A DNA stretch of 64,000 nt from Leptolinea sp. (lineage in GTDB: Bacteria > Chloroflexota > Anaerolineae > Anaerolineales > Anaerolineaceae), in contig JAAZMZ010000024.1 of assembly GCA_012798535.1 (NCBI GenBank), forward strand, positions 1 through 64,000. The letters run 5' to 3'. The notes under the pieces were generated by a model, which had not been told where the DNA came from, ran no database searches, and saw only the letters and a program-made list of their open reading frames with translations. Shown here piece after piece: positions 35,522 through 43,990 of this stretch. Made by a program: the position numbers and the translations under genes. Numbering within the stretch: the stretch's first letter is position 1; each line of letters begins with the position of its first letter.

Positions 35522-35555
35522 TGTCACCCCGCACAGAAATCCGTGCGGGGTGACA
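35522..35555 (-). other. Strong hairpin between binding-protein and permease genes
   Basis: A 13-bp perfect stem (35522-35534 with 35543-35555; arm TGTCACCCCGCAC) and 8-nt loop, 25 nt after the binding-protein stop. No U-run follows on the minus strand. As in the malE-malF gap of enteric bacteria, it probably protects the upstream mRNA or ends part of the transcripts, so that the binding protein is made in excess. Confidence 0.7.
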
Positions 35556-35579
35556 CGCTCAAATCAAGGCAAGAGCTGA

Positions 35580-36911
35580 TTATTTACTTTCTTTCTTCCA
35601 TTGATCGATTACCAGCGCCTTCACATCCTCCCATTTCATAGTTCCCTGCGCGTATTTCAGTAGAGCCGCGCCGAAATTGTCTTTAAAGGTCTGGCTGGGG
35701 AATACGGTAAAGTTCCAGGCAACATTGTAAAGGTCTGGGGTGCTCATATAGCGCAGCACTTCCTTGGCCAACGGATCGGTCGGTTTTTCATTGTCGGCAA
35801 AGGTGTCAAACGGGGCAATGAATTTCAGGTCATTGGTGACAAAGGCTTTTCCGGTCTTGCTGCTGTATAGCCAGTAGATGAAGTCGGCGGCCAGTTTCTG
35901 CTTCTCAGCAGGTGCTTTGCCATTGATGGCAAAGAAGTTTTCCGTCCCAATGCTGATGGATTGTTTTTCTTCACCCTTCATGCCGGTATAGATAGGCAGG
36001 AATTTGACATCTTCGGCTTTCACGGTATTGCCGTCCACTCCGGAAATCTGCCCCCAGGCCCAGTTGCCATTCTGAACCATGGCCGACTGACCGAGGGCGA
36101 ACTCTGCCATGGAATCATCCACGCTCTTGCTGCCTAGCAGTTTGGAAGAGGTGACCGAATTGTTGATATACAGGTCAAAGATATTCTTGTAGTTGTCCGA
36201 GTATTGGAATTTGATTTCTTTGGTTCCGCTGCCGGATAGATCAATCTTGTTATCGCGGAATTCGTAGAACACGGGAACATTCGCCAGGTGGGTCTGCCAG
36301 CGCCAGTCTTCACCGGTCTTCAATGATGTCGATGAGAATACTCCCTTGATCCCCAGCTTGTCCTTTTTAGCCGTCATATCTTCAACGACCGCTTTCAACG
36401 TGGCGAAGTTGTTGACCTCGCTCATGGATTTAGCTTTCGCACCTTCCAGGGCGAAATACTTGGTCATGATGGCATTGTTGTAGATGATGCCGTATCCTTC
36501 CACGACATACGGAAGGCCGTAAACACCATCCCCCACGGTCACTGCCATGGTCTTATCGCTCAGGTGTTTATACAGCTCCGTACCCTTCAGATCCGCGCAG
36601 TAGTCCTTCCAGTTGGCGTATCCAACCGGACCGTTGATCTGGAAGAGAACCGGAGCATCTGCTTTAGCAATCTCGGATTTCAGCGTTTGCTCGTACGTGC
36701 CGGAGGCAGCCGTCATAACTTTCAGAGTGACACCGGTTTCCGCTTTATATGCTTCACCGATTTTTGTATAGATTTCGGCGACTTCGGGTTTGAAATTGAG
36801 ATAATACACCTCGCCGCCATCTGCCCTGGCAGGCGCGGCAGGGACAAAAGCGGAAAGAACCAAGACCATTACGGCCAGGATACCGATCAAGCTCATTGAT
36901 TTTTTCGACAT
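35580..36911 (-). CDS. Sugar ABC transporter substrate-binding protein
   Basis: 443 aa. A Sec signal peptide with basic start, hydrophobic core and an AxA-type cleavage site near residue 30 (PAAPARA, then DGGEV). The mature part is a type 1 extracellular solute-binding protein: YLNFKPEVAEIYTKIGEAYKAETGVTLKVMTAASGTYEQTLKSEIAKADAPVLFQ, YGLPYVVEGYGIIYN and FALGQSAMVQNGNWAW. There is no lipobox Cys, which is unusual for a Gram-positive-style binding protein but known in Chloroflexota. AAGGAG precedes the ATG. It is the first gene of the transport operon; the 283-nt upstream gap must carry the promoter, but no clear boxes were seen. Confidence 0.92.
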   Translation of the reverse strand: MSKKSMSLIGILAVMVLVLSAFVPAAPARADGGEVYYLNFKPEVAEIYTKIGEAYKAETGVTLKVMTAASGTYEQTLKSEIAKADAPVLFQINGPVGYANWKDYCADLKGTELYKHLSDKTMAVTVGDGVYGLPYVVEGYGIIYNNAIMTKYFALEGAKAKSMSEVNNFATLKAVVEDMTAKKDKLGIKGVFSSTSLKTGEDWRWQTHLANVPVFYEFRDNKIDLSGSGTKEIKFQYSDNYKNIFDLYINNSVTSSKLLGSKSVDDSMAEFALGQSAMVQNGNWAWGQISGVDGNTVKAEDVKFLPIYTGMKGEEKQSISIGTENFFAINGKAPAEKQKLAADFIYWLYSSKTGKAFVTNDLKFIAPFDTFADNEKPTDPLAKEVLRYMSTPDLYNVAWNFTVFPSQTFKDNFGAALLKYAQGTMKWEDVKALVIDQWKKESK

Positions 36912-37194
36912 CTCTTATCTCCTTACAGAATATGGTATTTCCCAATACACTTGCAGCGAAGTCTATTCGAAAACAACCACCTCCTTCCTGACGGTCGAAG
37001 AGATTGTGAGATCAATCAAGAAACTTATTCAATTGGATTATTTATCTTCACCCGTGCCGGGTAAGGTGTTTTCCATGATGGGTGGCTTACAGAGAGACAG
37101 TTTAAATCATATCCAAATAGTGAATTAATGCAAGCCCGCGCTTTTGTTCATTGGAGCTGTTCCGCCAGGCCGGGTTTTGTGCGGGGCCAGAGGA

Positions 37195-37629
37195 TCATGA
37201 CGAACGCCGCCCAAACAGGAATCGCAGCAACCGGATACCCCCGACGCCCACAACGATGAACGCCAGAATAAACAGGAACAGTGAAGCCATGACAATCATC
37301 CAGGGTCCCCCTTCAGGGGGGATTGCTCCGGAAGCCAGGCCGGATATCACGGCGATTGCCTGTCCGCCAACCAGTGCCACAACCCCGCCTAGTAATCCCC
37401 ATCCGATAATTCTGTGATTTGATCGGACGCGCAGAGCCGCCCACCAGAGCAGCAAACCGCCGATAAATGGCACGGGGAATATCTCTGCCGGGAGCACGTA
37501 ATCAAAACGGAATACGCGATCCCCAATGAATGTTCCCACGCAAAAAACGAAAGGCAATAGAACATCGAACCAGACCATCAGACTGCCGGTAATTGCCAGT
37601 ATCTTTATCAGGGTGTTCTTATCATTCAT
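37195..37629 (-). CDS. Small four-helix membrane protein
   Basis: 144 aa with four membrane segments (ILAITGSLMVWFDVLLPFVF, IFPVPFIGGLLLWWAAL, IIGWGLLGGVVALVGGQAIAVISGLASG, IVMASLFLFILAFIVVGVGGIRLL) and a basic C-terminus. No family was recognised. It overlaps the gene upstream by 4 nt (ATGA-type junction), so the two are translated together. Its partner has a lipocalin-like look, which gives no further clue. Confidence 0.75.
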   Translation of the reverse strand: MNDKNTLIKILAITGSLMVWFDVLLPFVFCVGTFIGDRVFRFDYVLPAEIFPVPFIGGLLLWWAALRVRSNHRIIGWGLLGGVVALVGGQAIAVISGLASGAIPPEGGPWMIVMASLFLFILAFIVVGVGGIRLLRFLFGRRSS

Positions 37630-38165
37630 ACAGAGATTCTCTTTCCCCGCATTTCCTGTTCCAGGAACCAGTTTGCACCCCCATCTCGAGAGACTTCACC
37701 CAGCCATAGAAATGAATGCGGTGTGATCTCGGTAAAACTCCAGCGTTCCCGCTGCTGTGGATCGGTACCCTGGCTTTCCTGCACAATTCGGTCACCAATC
37801 CCTTTCCCGATCAGATGTACATACTCACCACCGTACGGCTGCATCCAGGTGATATGCCAGGCATCAATGGACGGATCGTAACACCGCAGGGTGGTGCCAT
37901 ATTTATGGGATGGCGCGCCATCCGCGAAAAGAACATCCTGAATCCCACGCCCACCCAGGATCCAGGCAAAATGCCATTCACCGCCACCTTTTCTAGCAGA
38001 ACCATCGGGCGAGTGCCAGATGGCTTCCATTTTCCACGCGCCAACGAACTGGCCGTAAAGCATCAGCCTGTCGGCATAATCAGTGTAAGGTGCGGACGCT
38101 GATAAGAGGTTGAAGACAAAGGTTTGTTTCATGAAACCTCGCATCATATCTAGCCCACTTTCCAT
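37626..38165 (-). CDS. DUF1579-like soluble protein
   Basis: Up to 179 aa. The sequence LMLYGQFVGAWKMEAIWHSPDGSARKGGGEWHFAWILGGRGIQDVLFADG is the repeating beta pattern of DUF1579/lipocalin-like proteins, which usually open with a GxW motif (here VGAWKMEA). DAWHITWMQPYGGEYVHLIGKG and ERWSFTEITPHSFLWLGEVSRDGGANW follow. ATGs at 38165, 38147 and 38132 are all in frame; the last, MKQTFVFN, would give the usual length. Function unknown. Confidence 0.7.
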   Translation of the reverse strand: MESGLDMMRGFMKQTFVFNLLSASAPYTDYADRLMLYGQFVGAWKMEAIWHSPDGSARKGGGEWHFAWILGGRGIQDVLFADGAPSHKYGTTLRCYDPSIDAWHITWMQPYGGEYVHLIGKGIGDRIVQESQGTDPQQRERWSFTEITPHSFLWLGEVSRDGGANWFLEQEMRGKRISV

Positions 38166-38232
38166 TCCACCTGGCAGGTAGAACAGGATTTGTTATTACT
38201 ATACACCCTGTGAGGGTGTCAGAATATCACTA

Positions 38233-39090
38233 TTAACAATTTGCCTGCCAGGGTTGGGTGATGATCTTGCTCTTTTTGGCAGACATTATCGCTTCGGTTA
38301 AATTCCAATCTGCCAGAAAATTCTGATAGGCATCTTTCATCCGCGCATCTATATGGATTACATGGTTTGGACAGATATAGACACAGTGCATACACCCTAT
38401 GCATTTTTCAATATCGGATAATCCTGTATCGACATTGAATGCCGCTGACGGGCATTCTTCCTCACAAATTCTACACAGGTCACATTCACCGTCAACCCGA
38501 ACCGGATTTGTCCACCCGCGTTCCGTCTTTTTTGGAGGTTTCTGGCGGATTTCCAGAATCTGGTTATAACCAAAGGGTTTCTGCAATTTGAATCCGGATG
38601 GTTCGGGTTGAGAAAAGCGCTCGACCGCCAGGTCTGCAAATTCCCCTGCAATATTAAGATCTTCTTCATTCGGGCGCTCTGACAGAGCTGTCCATCCCCC
38701 TATATTAAATGAATGCGGTCCGAGAAATTCTGCAGAGAATTCGACTTTGAAATTTGCTTTTTCGAGTATCTGGCCGGTATGGAAATGCGCGTATCCTGTG
38801 GTGCGTCCACCATACGTGAAGAATGTGGCGCACTTCTTACCACAGCCGTTCAACAGGTTCAACCAATCATTGACCACAATAGGCGCAAAATCAGAAAACA
38901 CAGGAAATCCAAAGATAAATGCGTCATATTCACACACAGGCAACGGCTTCTGACGGGCGTCAAATGAAGTGATATTGATCTGGTCTACACGGCAATCGAG
39001 GTCGGTCATCTTCTTTGTTATTGCGCCGGCATAGGCTGCGGTTACCCCGGTGGCGGAAAAGTAGACAAGGGCTATCTTAAGATCGGGCAT
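38233..39090 (-). CDS. EFR1-type flavodoxin/ferredoxin fusion
   Basis: 285 aa. The N-terminal flavodoxin part has IALVYFSATGVTAAYAGAI (FMN phosphate loop) and DAFIFGFPVFSDFAP. The C-terminal part holds two 4Fe-4S clusters: CDLCRICEEECP and CIGCMHCVYICP. This is the EFR1 (ferrodoxin) layout of anaerobes, an electron carrier joining flavin and iron-sulfur centres. The partner is unknown. It supports an anaerobic or microaerobic lifestyle. The gene is alone, 84 nt downstream of a dehydrogenase gene on the same strand. Confidence 0.92.
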   Translation of the reverse strand: MPDLKIALVYFSATGVTAAYAGAITKKMTDLDCRVDQINITSFDARQKPLPVCEYDAFIFGFPVFSDFAPIVVNDWLNLLNGCGKKCATFFTYGGRTTGYAHFHTGQILEKANFKVEFSAEFLGPHSFNIGGWTALSERPNEEDLNIAGEFADLAVERFSQPEPSGFKLQKPFGYNQILEIRQKPPKKTERGWTNPVRVDGECDLCRICEEECPSAAFNVDTGLSDIEKCIGCMHCVYICPNHVIHIDARMKDAYQNFLADWNLTEAIMSAKKSKIITQPWQANC

Positions 39091-39174
39091 CTGGATATTT
39101 CCTTAATTTCGAAGAGATTTGACGAATAATCTGCGCTGCATCCCCGGGAATGCTTTCAATGAGATCTCTGAAAA

Positions 39175-40137
39175 TCAAACAACACCGTTCACCACATTGA
39201 CGGATTTTCCGTCGATGAATGCCTTAACGTTTTGATACACCATACCCATTAAACGCCGGCGGGCGGCTTGAGTGGCCCAGGAGATATGCGGGGTGATATA
39301 GCAGTTCTTTGCCGAAAGCAGCGGGTTGGCAGGATCGGGCGGTTCCACGGATAGGACATCCAGGCCGGCACCGGCGATGATTCCTCTGTTCAAGGCATCC
39401 GCCAGGTCAGCTTCGTTGATCAATTGTCCCCGACTGGTGTTGATCAGGTACGCGGTAGGTTTCATACTGGAAAGCAGCTTGGCGTTAACGAAAGCCCGAT
39501 TGGTCCCGGTCAATGGGCAGTGCAGGCTGACCGTATCACTTTCTCGAAAAACCGTCTCCAGATCGGTCAGGATAATACCTTCTGGAGATGTAAAGACTGG
39601 TTTCGGATCATGCGCCAGCACGCGCATGCCAAATGAACGCGCCATATTCGCCGCAGCCAATCCGATGCGCCCCAATCCCACGATCCCCAGGGTCTGACCG
39701 TAAAGTTCAATGAGCGGAAAATCCCAGAAACAAAAATCTTTCGACTCGCTCCAGCGGCCCTGCCGGACTGCGGAGCTGTGTTCCGCCGCGTGCTGGCAGA
39801 GGTTGAGCAAATGACTGAAAGCCATCTGCGCGACTGAATAGGTGCCGTATTCCGGAACGTTGGTGACCGGGATACCCCGTCTGGCCGCCGCATTCACATC
39901 CACCACGTTATAACCGGTGGCCAGCAGGCCGATGTATTTCAGGTCAGGTAACTGGTTGATCATCTCGCCAGTGACCGGCGCTTTATTGGTGAGAAGGATA
40001 TCAAAACCCATCGCCCGTTCCACAGTCTGTTCTACCGGTGTGCGCTCGTATACGACCAGTTCCCCCAGCGATGCGAGTTCATCCCAGGAAAGATCGCCGG
40101 GATTTAATGTGTATCCATCCAGAATAACGATGCGCAT
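39175..40137 (-). CDS. D-2-hydroxyacid dehydrogenase (glycerate/hydroxypyruvate type)
   Basis: 320 aa. The NAD-binding site is LGIVGLGRIGLAAANMARSFGMRVLAHDP (GxGxxG then Asp). The catalytic Arg is in INTSRGQLINEADLADAL, the Glu in GLDVLSVEPP and the His in YITPHISWATQAARRRL. The sequence pattern is that of hydroxypyruvate/glycerate dehydrogenases. With the serine-pyruvate type aminotransferase 2.5 kb away it could act in a serine-glyoxylate route, but they are not one operon. GGTGAGG precedes the ATG. Confidence 0.92.
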   Translation of the reverse strand: MRIVILDGYTLNPGDLSWDELASLGELVVYERTPVEQTVERAMGFDILLTNKAPVTGEMINQLPDLKYIGLLATGYNVVDVNAAARRGIPVTNVPEYGTYSVAQMAFSHLLNLCQHAAEHSSAVRQGRWSESKDFCFWDFPLIELYGQTLGIVGLGRIGLAAANMARSFGMRVLAHDPKPVFTSPEGIILTDLETVFRESDTVSLHCPLTGTNRAFVNAKLLSSMKPTAYLINTSRGQLINEADLADALNRGIIAGAGLDVLSVEPPDPANPLLSAKNCYITPHISWATQAARRRLMGMVYQNVKAFIDGKSVNVVNGVV

Positions 40138-40353
40138 AGGACAGCCTCACCTTATCCAAATCCGGAAATTATCGAGAAATTATCCGTCGTACTAAAAGGT
40201 ACTTCTCGCTGTTGAGGAATAATTATACGGTCTAATTCAACCATCCTCCCATTTATCATGTGGACTGGCCGTGGGGAATATCCTGAGGAGTTACCTTTCC
40301 ACCATTCAAAGTGCATTTTGTGTCAGGGAATTCCATCAGAATATAATAACTGT

Positions 40354-41091
40354 ATGATTTTTAAAGAAAAACTGGCGAAATCCATTCTCTCCGAATCAAA
40401 GATATTCCCCTATGTGATCAATGCTTACACGGGCTGCCAGCACAGTTGCAGTTACTGTTATGCCCGCTACATGAAAAAATTCACCGGGCATCACGAACCC
40501 TGGGGACAGTTCGTGGATGTCAAGGTCAACGCGCCAGAATTGCTGCGCAAAGAGATCACCAGGAAACACCGGGGACGGGTATGGGTCAGCGGGGTATGTG
40601 ATCCATATCAGCCGCTGGAGGCCAAATACCGGCTCTCCGGGCAATGTCTGGAAATCCTGGCACAGCACGACTGGCCGGTCACCGTGCAAACCCGTTCCCC
40701 CCTGGTGCTGCGGGATGTTGAAATACTGAAACAAGGAGCAGAATTTGAAGTGGGTTTCAGCATCGGTACGGCCGATGACGCCGTCCGCAGGCTATTCGAA
40801 CCTGCTGCGCCACCCGTCGAGGAACGGATCAACGCGCTGACAGAATTACATCGAGCCGGGATCAAGACGTTTGCCATGATCGCGCCCATTCTGCCCGGCG
40901 CTGAGGATCTGCCCGAATTGCTTGCTGGGAGAGTTAACCATGTGATCCTCGACAGGATGAACTATCATCATGCAGACTGGGTGTATCAGAAATACAGATT
41001 GGAAGACAGCATGACCGACGAATACTTCGAAGGTATGGACAGGCTGCTCCGGGCGGCTCTACGGAAGCAGGGCATAGAAATTCAGTATTGA
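40354..41091 (+). CDS. Radical SAM protein, spore photoproduct lyase-like family
   Basis: 245 aa. The radical SAM cluster is Cys28, Cys32 and Cys35 in TGCQHSCSYCYARYMKKF, the CxxxCxxC form with the NAYxGC context of the Rv2578c/SplB-like proteins. VWVSGVCDPYQPLEAKYRLSGQCLEIL and VTVQTRSPLVLRD also fit that family. The substrate is unknown; DNA repair cannot be claimed. An in-frame ATG at 40258 is rejected: TATAAT (40342-40347) ends 6 nt before the ATG at 40354 and no Shine-Dalgarno exists, so the mRNA is probably leaderless. Confidence 0.9.
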   Translation: MIFKEKLAKSILSESKIFPYVINAYTGCQHSCSYCYARYMKKFTGHHEPWGQFVDVKVNAPELLRKEITRKHRGRVWVSGVCDPYQPLEAKYRLSGQCLEILAQHDWPVTVQTRSPLVLRDVEILKQGAEFEVGFSIGTADDAVRRLFEPAAPPVEERINALTELHRAGIKTFAMIAPILPGAEDLPELLAGRVNHVILDRMNYHHADWVYQKYRLEDSMTDEYFEGMDRLLRAALRKQGIEIQY

Positions 41092-41103
41092 CAGGGAAGA
41101 ACC

Positions 41104-41643
41104 TTGAATTCCATCGAACCCTTCCTTCAACTCATATCCGGCTCACTGACAGCTAACGGCTATGTGATTCAGACCAGGCCGGTGCTGGAAGGTGTGCGGG
41201 GGGTGCTGTACGCCAGGTCACCTCAGCCTTATTCTCTGCTCATTACAAAAATCATCGACCATTTTTTGTTCCTGAGCTGGGATGACAAGCTGTTTGGCCG
41301 TCAAGACCAGCTGATCGTCACCTATAAGTCATTCAACCGGTATGTCAACCGGCAGTTCACGATCCCTCACTGGATGCGCATGACCATACCCAATATGGCC
41401 CTGATCGTTCTGTCGGAATCCGGTTTTGATGAAGATACTCTGAAATTCGCACAAAGTACCTTCATGGTACCTTTTAAAGGAGGGGAGGTCGGACAGTTTT
41501 TTCTCATCGACCTGAAGGAAAAATCCACCATATGTCATCGAGCCTATGCTTACAAGCAATACGGGGCAGCACCGCTTTACCACACGCAGAATTTTCTTCT
41601 ATCCATTATCAATGGCTGCCTGCAAAATCTAAATTCAGAATAA
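41104..41643 (+). CDS. Hypothetical protein
   Basis: 179 aa with a TTG start preceded by AGGGAAG. I do not recognise it. It has no signal peptide and no membrane helix. It reads as alternating alpha/beta: SIEPFLQLISGSLTANGYVIQTRPVLEGVRGVLYARSPQPYSLLITKIIDHFLFLSWDD, and ends in a long helix. The pattern (a small molecule or nucleic-acid handling fold) is not specific. It follows the radical SAM gene by 12 nt and should share its transcript, so it may serve the same reaction. Confidence 0.75.
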   Translation: MNSIEPFLQLISGSLTANGYVIQTRPVLEGVRGVLYARSPQPYSLLITKIIDHFLFLSWDDKLFGRQDQLIVTYKSFNRYVNRQFTIPHWMRMTIPNMALIVLSESGFDEDTLKFAQSTFMVPFKGGEVGQFFLIDLKEKSTICHRAYAYKQYGAAPLYHTQNFLLSIINGCLQNLNSE

Positions 41644-41715
41644 TATAGAATCCTGCCGCACCCGGTAATTATAATTACAATAAACAGCAGATAATCAGAC
41701 ACAGGAGAATGCCTA

Positions 41716-42480
41716 ATGACTGAACGATTGGATGGAACCGTTGCGCTGGTTACCGGAGCCAGCAGTGGTATTGGAGAGGCGGCCGCCCGCCAGTTGGCCG
41801 CGCAGGGAGCTTCTGTAGCCCTGGCTGCCCGCCGCAAAGACAGGCTGGAAAAACTGGCGGCGGAGATTACGGCAGCCGGCGGGAATGCCCTGGTGCTGAC
41901 CGCCGATATAGGAAAACAGGCGGAAGCACTTTCTGTTGTGGAAAAGACCGTGGGGAAATTTGGCCGTCTAGATACCCTGGTCAACAACGCGGGTTTGATG
42001 CTGCTGGGTAATATTGAAAACGCTTCCACCGAAGAATGGGAGCGCATGATCGATATCAATCTGAAGGGCGTACTGTACACATCGCACGCCGCCATTCCCC
42101 ATCTGTTGAAAGCGGCTGCCAATTCTCCCCGCAAGGTGGCCGATCTGGTCAATATCAGTTCGGTGGCCGGGCGGCGCGCCCGGGTGGGTGCCGGTGTTTA
42201 CAACGCCACCAAGTTCGGTGTGGTGGCTATCACCGAATCACTGCGGCAGGAAGTGACCAGCCGGCATGTACGGATATCGGTGGTGGAACCGGGTGTGGTG
42301 GCCACAGAACTGACCACCCACATGAAGCCGGAAGTGGCTGAAATCAACATGAAACCATTCGCGGGTATCACCGCGCTCGAACCGGAAGATATCGCCGATA
42401 TCATCACCTTTATCGTCACCCGCCCATGGCGCTCGGCGATCAATGAAGTGCTGGTGCGTCCCACCGAGCAGGCATTCTAG
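41716..42480 (+). CDS. Short-chain dehydrogenase/reductase (classical SDR)
   Basis: 254 aa. The cofactor loop is [36 protein letters not shown] (TGxxxGIG; the Arg pair after it points to NADPH), NNAGLM follows, and the catalytic Ser and Tyr-Lys are in NISSVAGRRARVGAGVYNATKFG. The closest pattern is the YdfG/serine-3-dehydrogenase group (EPGVVATELTTHM). The substrate is unknown. AGGAG precedes the ATG. It ends at a bidirectional terminator that it shares with the aminotransferase gene. Confidence 0.92.
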   Translation: MTERLDGTVALVTGASSGIGEAAARQLAAQGASVALAARRKDRLEKLAAEITAAGGNALVLTADIGKQAEALSVVEKTVGKFGRLDTLVNNAGLMLLGNIENASTEEWERMIDINLKGVLYTSHAAIPHLLKAAANSPRKVADLVNISSVAGRRARVGAGVYNATKFGVVAITESLRQEVTSRHVRISVVEPGVVATELTTHMKPEVAEINMKPFAGITALEPEDIADIITFIVTRPWRSAINEVLVRPTEQAF

Positions 42481-42550
42481 TTTTACCCTCAAGTGCGGGG
42501 AGGATGATTTAAGAGGTTTTTTAAGCCAAAATTCGACTTAATAAATCAAA

Positions 42551-42590
42551 AAAGGAACCAGGGTTTTCTGATACAAATCCTGGTTCCTTT
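42551..42590. terminator. Bidirectional terminator between SDR and aminotransferase genes
   Basis: A 12-bp perfect stem (AAAGGAACCAGG at 42551-42562 with its complement at 42579-42590), 16-nt loop, with A-rich sequence on the left and T-rich stem ends on both strands. It lies between two convergent genes and can end both transcripts. Confidence 0.85.
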
Positions 42591-42612
42591 AAACTAATCA
42601 ACACATGGAAGT

Positions 42613-43779
42613 TTATCCCGCGAAGATTTTAACCGCGGCGGAAAGACCGGCGCCTTTTTCAAATTTGTATCCGCAGGCTGCCAGCCCGGTCTCGATCGCC
42701 CCGAGGGTGGCCAGCACATCTCCCTGCGTGACCGCTCCCATGTGCCCGATGCGGAAGTATTCGTTCTTGATCTCCGCGTGCAGGCCACCGGCCAGCGTCA
42801 CACCGGCTTTTGAAATAGCCGGGATCAGGTCCGCGCCGGTCACGCCTGCCGGGAAGCGCGGGGCTGTCATGGTATGGGCGGCAATGGCATCACCCAACGG
42901 CACCTGCCCCAGTCCCAGGGCGGCGATCCCCGCTTTGACCGCCCGGCTGATGCGGACATGCCGCGCGAAACGTGCTTCCAAACCTTCCTGCAATATCTGC
43001 CCCAGGCTGACATTCAACGCGAAGACCAGGTTGACGGCCGGTGTGCCAAAATAAGCCGACTTTCGGGCTTCATACGCCTGCATGACCGGCAGCCAGTTGT
43101 TCCAATCGGCATAATAACTGCCCACCGGTGTTTTGCGGGCTTTGAGGGCGGACATGGCCGCAGGGGAAGCCACCAGCAATGCCAGGCCGGGGGGAACACC
43201 GACCGCTTTCTGCGAGGCGGTGAAAGCCACATCCACTCCCCAGGCATCCATATCCAATTCTTCACCGGCCACCGAGCAGACACCGTCCACGACCACCAGC
43301 GCGCGGTACTTCCTGCCCAGAGCGGCCAGGCTTTTAACATCTGCCAGCACACCTGTGGATGTATCCACGTGCGTGATGGTCATCAACTTGAATTTGCCGT
43401 CTTTTAAAGTTCTTTCTACATCATCCAATACCGGGTGAGCGCCTACGGCCGGCCGCACATGGGTGACCTTCGCACCATAGCGCTCGAGGATCGTGCCGAT
43501 ACGATCCCCAAAATAACCGGTATTGACCACCAGGGCAGTGTCGCCAGCTTCCACCAGGTTGGCACAGGCCGTATCCATGCCCAGCGTGCCCGTGCCGGCC
43601 AGCACGAAGGGCTGCCCTTCTTTGCACTGGAAGAGTGTTCGCGTCCGTTCCAATGCCTGGCCAAAAGCTTCGATAAAATTCGGCGCCAGGTGACCGGTGG
43701 TCGGTGCGCCCAAGGCAGATAACACGGCCGGGTCAAATTCAATTGGGCCGGGGATCATAAGCAGGGAACGATTTTTCAT
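42613..43779 (-). CDS. Serine-pyruvate/alanine-glyoxylate aminotransferase (class V)
   Basis: 388 aa. LLMIPGPIEFDPAVLSALGAPTTGHLAPNFIEAF is the class V AGXT start (PGPxE). PLP-binding residues are visible in VVVDGVCSVAGEELDMDAWGVDVAFTASQKAVGVPPGLAL, with Lys191 as the Schiff-base lysine. NEYFRIGHMGAVTQGDVLATLGAIE is the conserved end. It moves an amino group between serine or alanine and pyruvate or glyoxylate; related archaeal and bacterial enzymes act in serine biosynthesis or photorespiration-like routes. It stands alone. Confidence 0.93.
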   Translation of the reverse strand: MKNRSLLMIPGPIEFDPAVLSALGAPTTGHLAPNFIEAFGQALERTRTLFQCKEGQPFVLAGTGTLGMDTACANLVEAGDTALVVNTGYFGDRIGTILERYGAKVTHVRPAVGAHPVLDDVERTLKDGKFKLMTITHVDTSTGVLADVKSLAALGRKYRALVVVDGVCSVAGEELDMDAWGVDVAFTASQKAVGVPPGLALLVASPAAMSALKARKTPVGSYYADWNNWLPVMQAYEARKSAYFGTPAVNLVFALNVSLGQILQEGLEARFARHVRISRAVKAGIAALGLGQVPLGDAIAAHTMTAPRFPAGVTGADLIPAISKAGVTLAGGLHAEIKNEYFRIGHMGAVTQGDVLATLGAIETGLAACGYKFEKGAGLSAAVKIFAG

Positions 43780-43942
43780 CTTTATCCATCCTTTAATGGC
43801 CGTTTATTATTTCCAACAGAAAAATTCTGCATTCCATTCGAGGGTTTAAAGGTAAAAATTCGAATATACCCATTATATTGCTGTGAAGACTTGTTTGCCG
43901 GTCCGTTTCCGCCATGTGATGTTTATCATGACATTAAACCGA

Positions 43943-43974
43943 GGACGGGTGGGCAAAAAGTAACCCACCCGTCC
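43943..43974 (-). repeat. GC-rich hairpin after peroxiredoxin gene
   Basis: An 11-bp perfect stem (GGACGGGTGGG at 43943-43953 with its complement at 43964-43974) and a 10-nt loop, 17 nt after the peroxiredoxin stop. The minus strand has a run of five T inside the loop, not after the stem. GC-rich hairpins of this kind are often dispersed genome repeats; only this copy is in the window. It may act as the operon terminator. Confidence 0.55.
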
Positions 43975-43990
43975 CTACAGGTGAGAAAAT

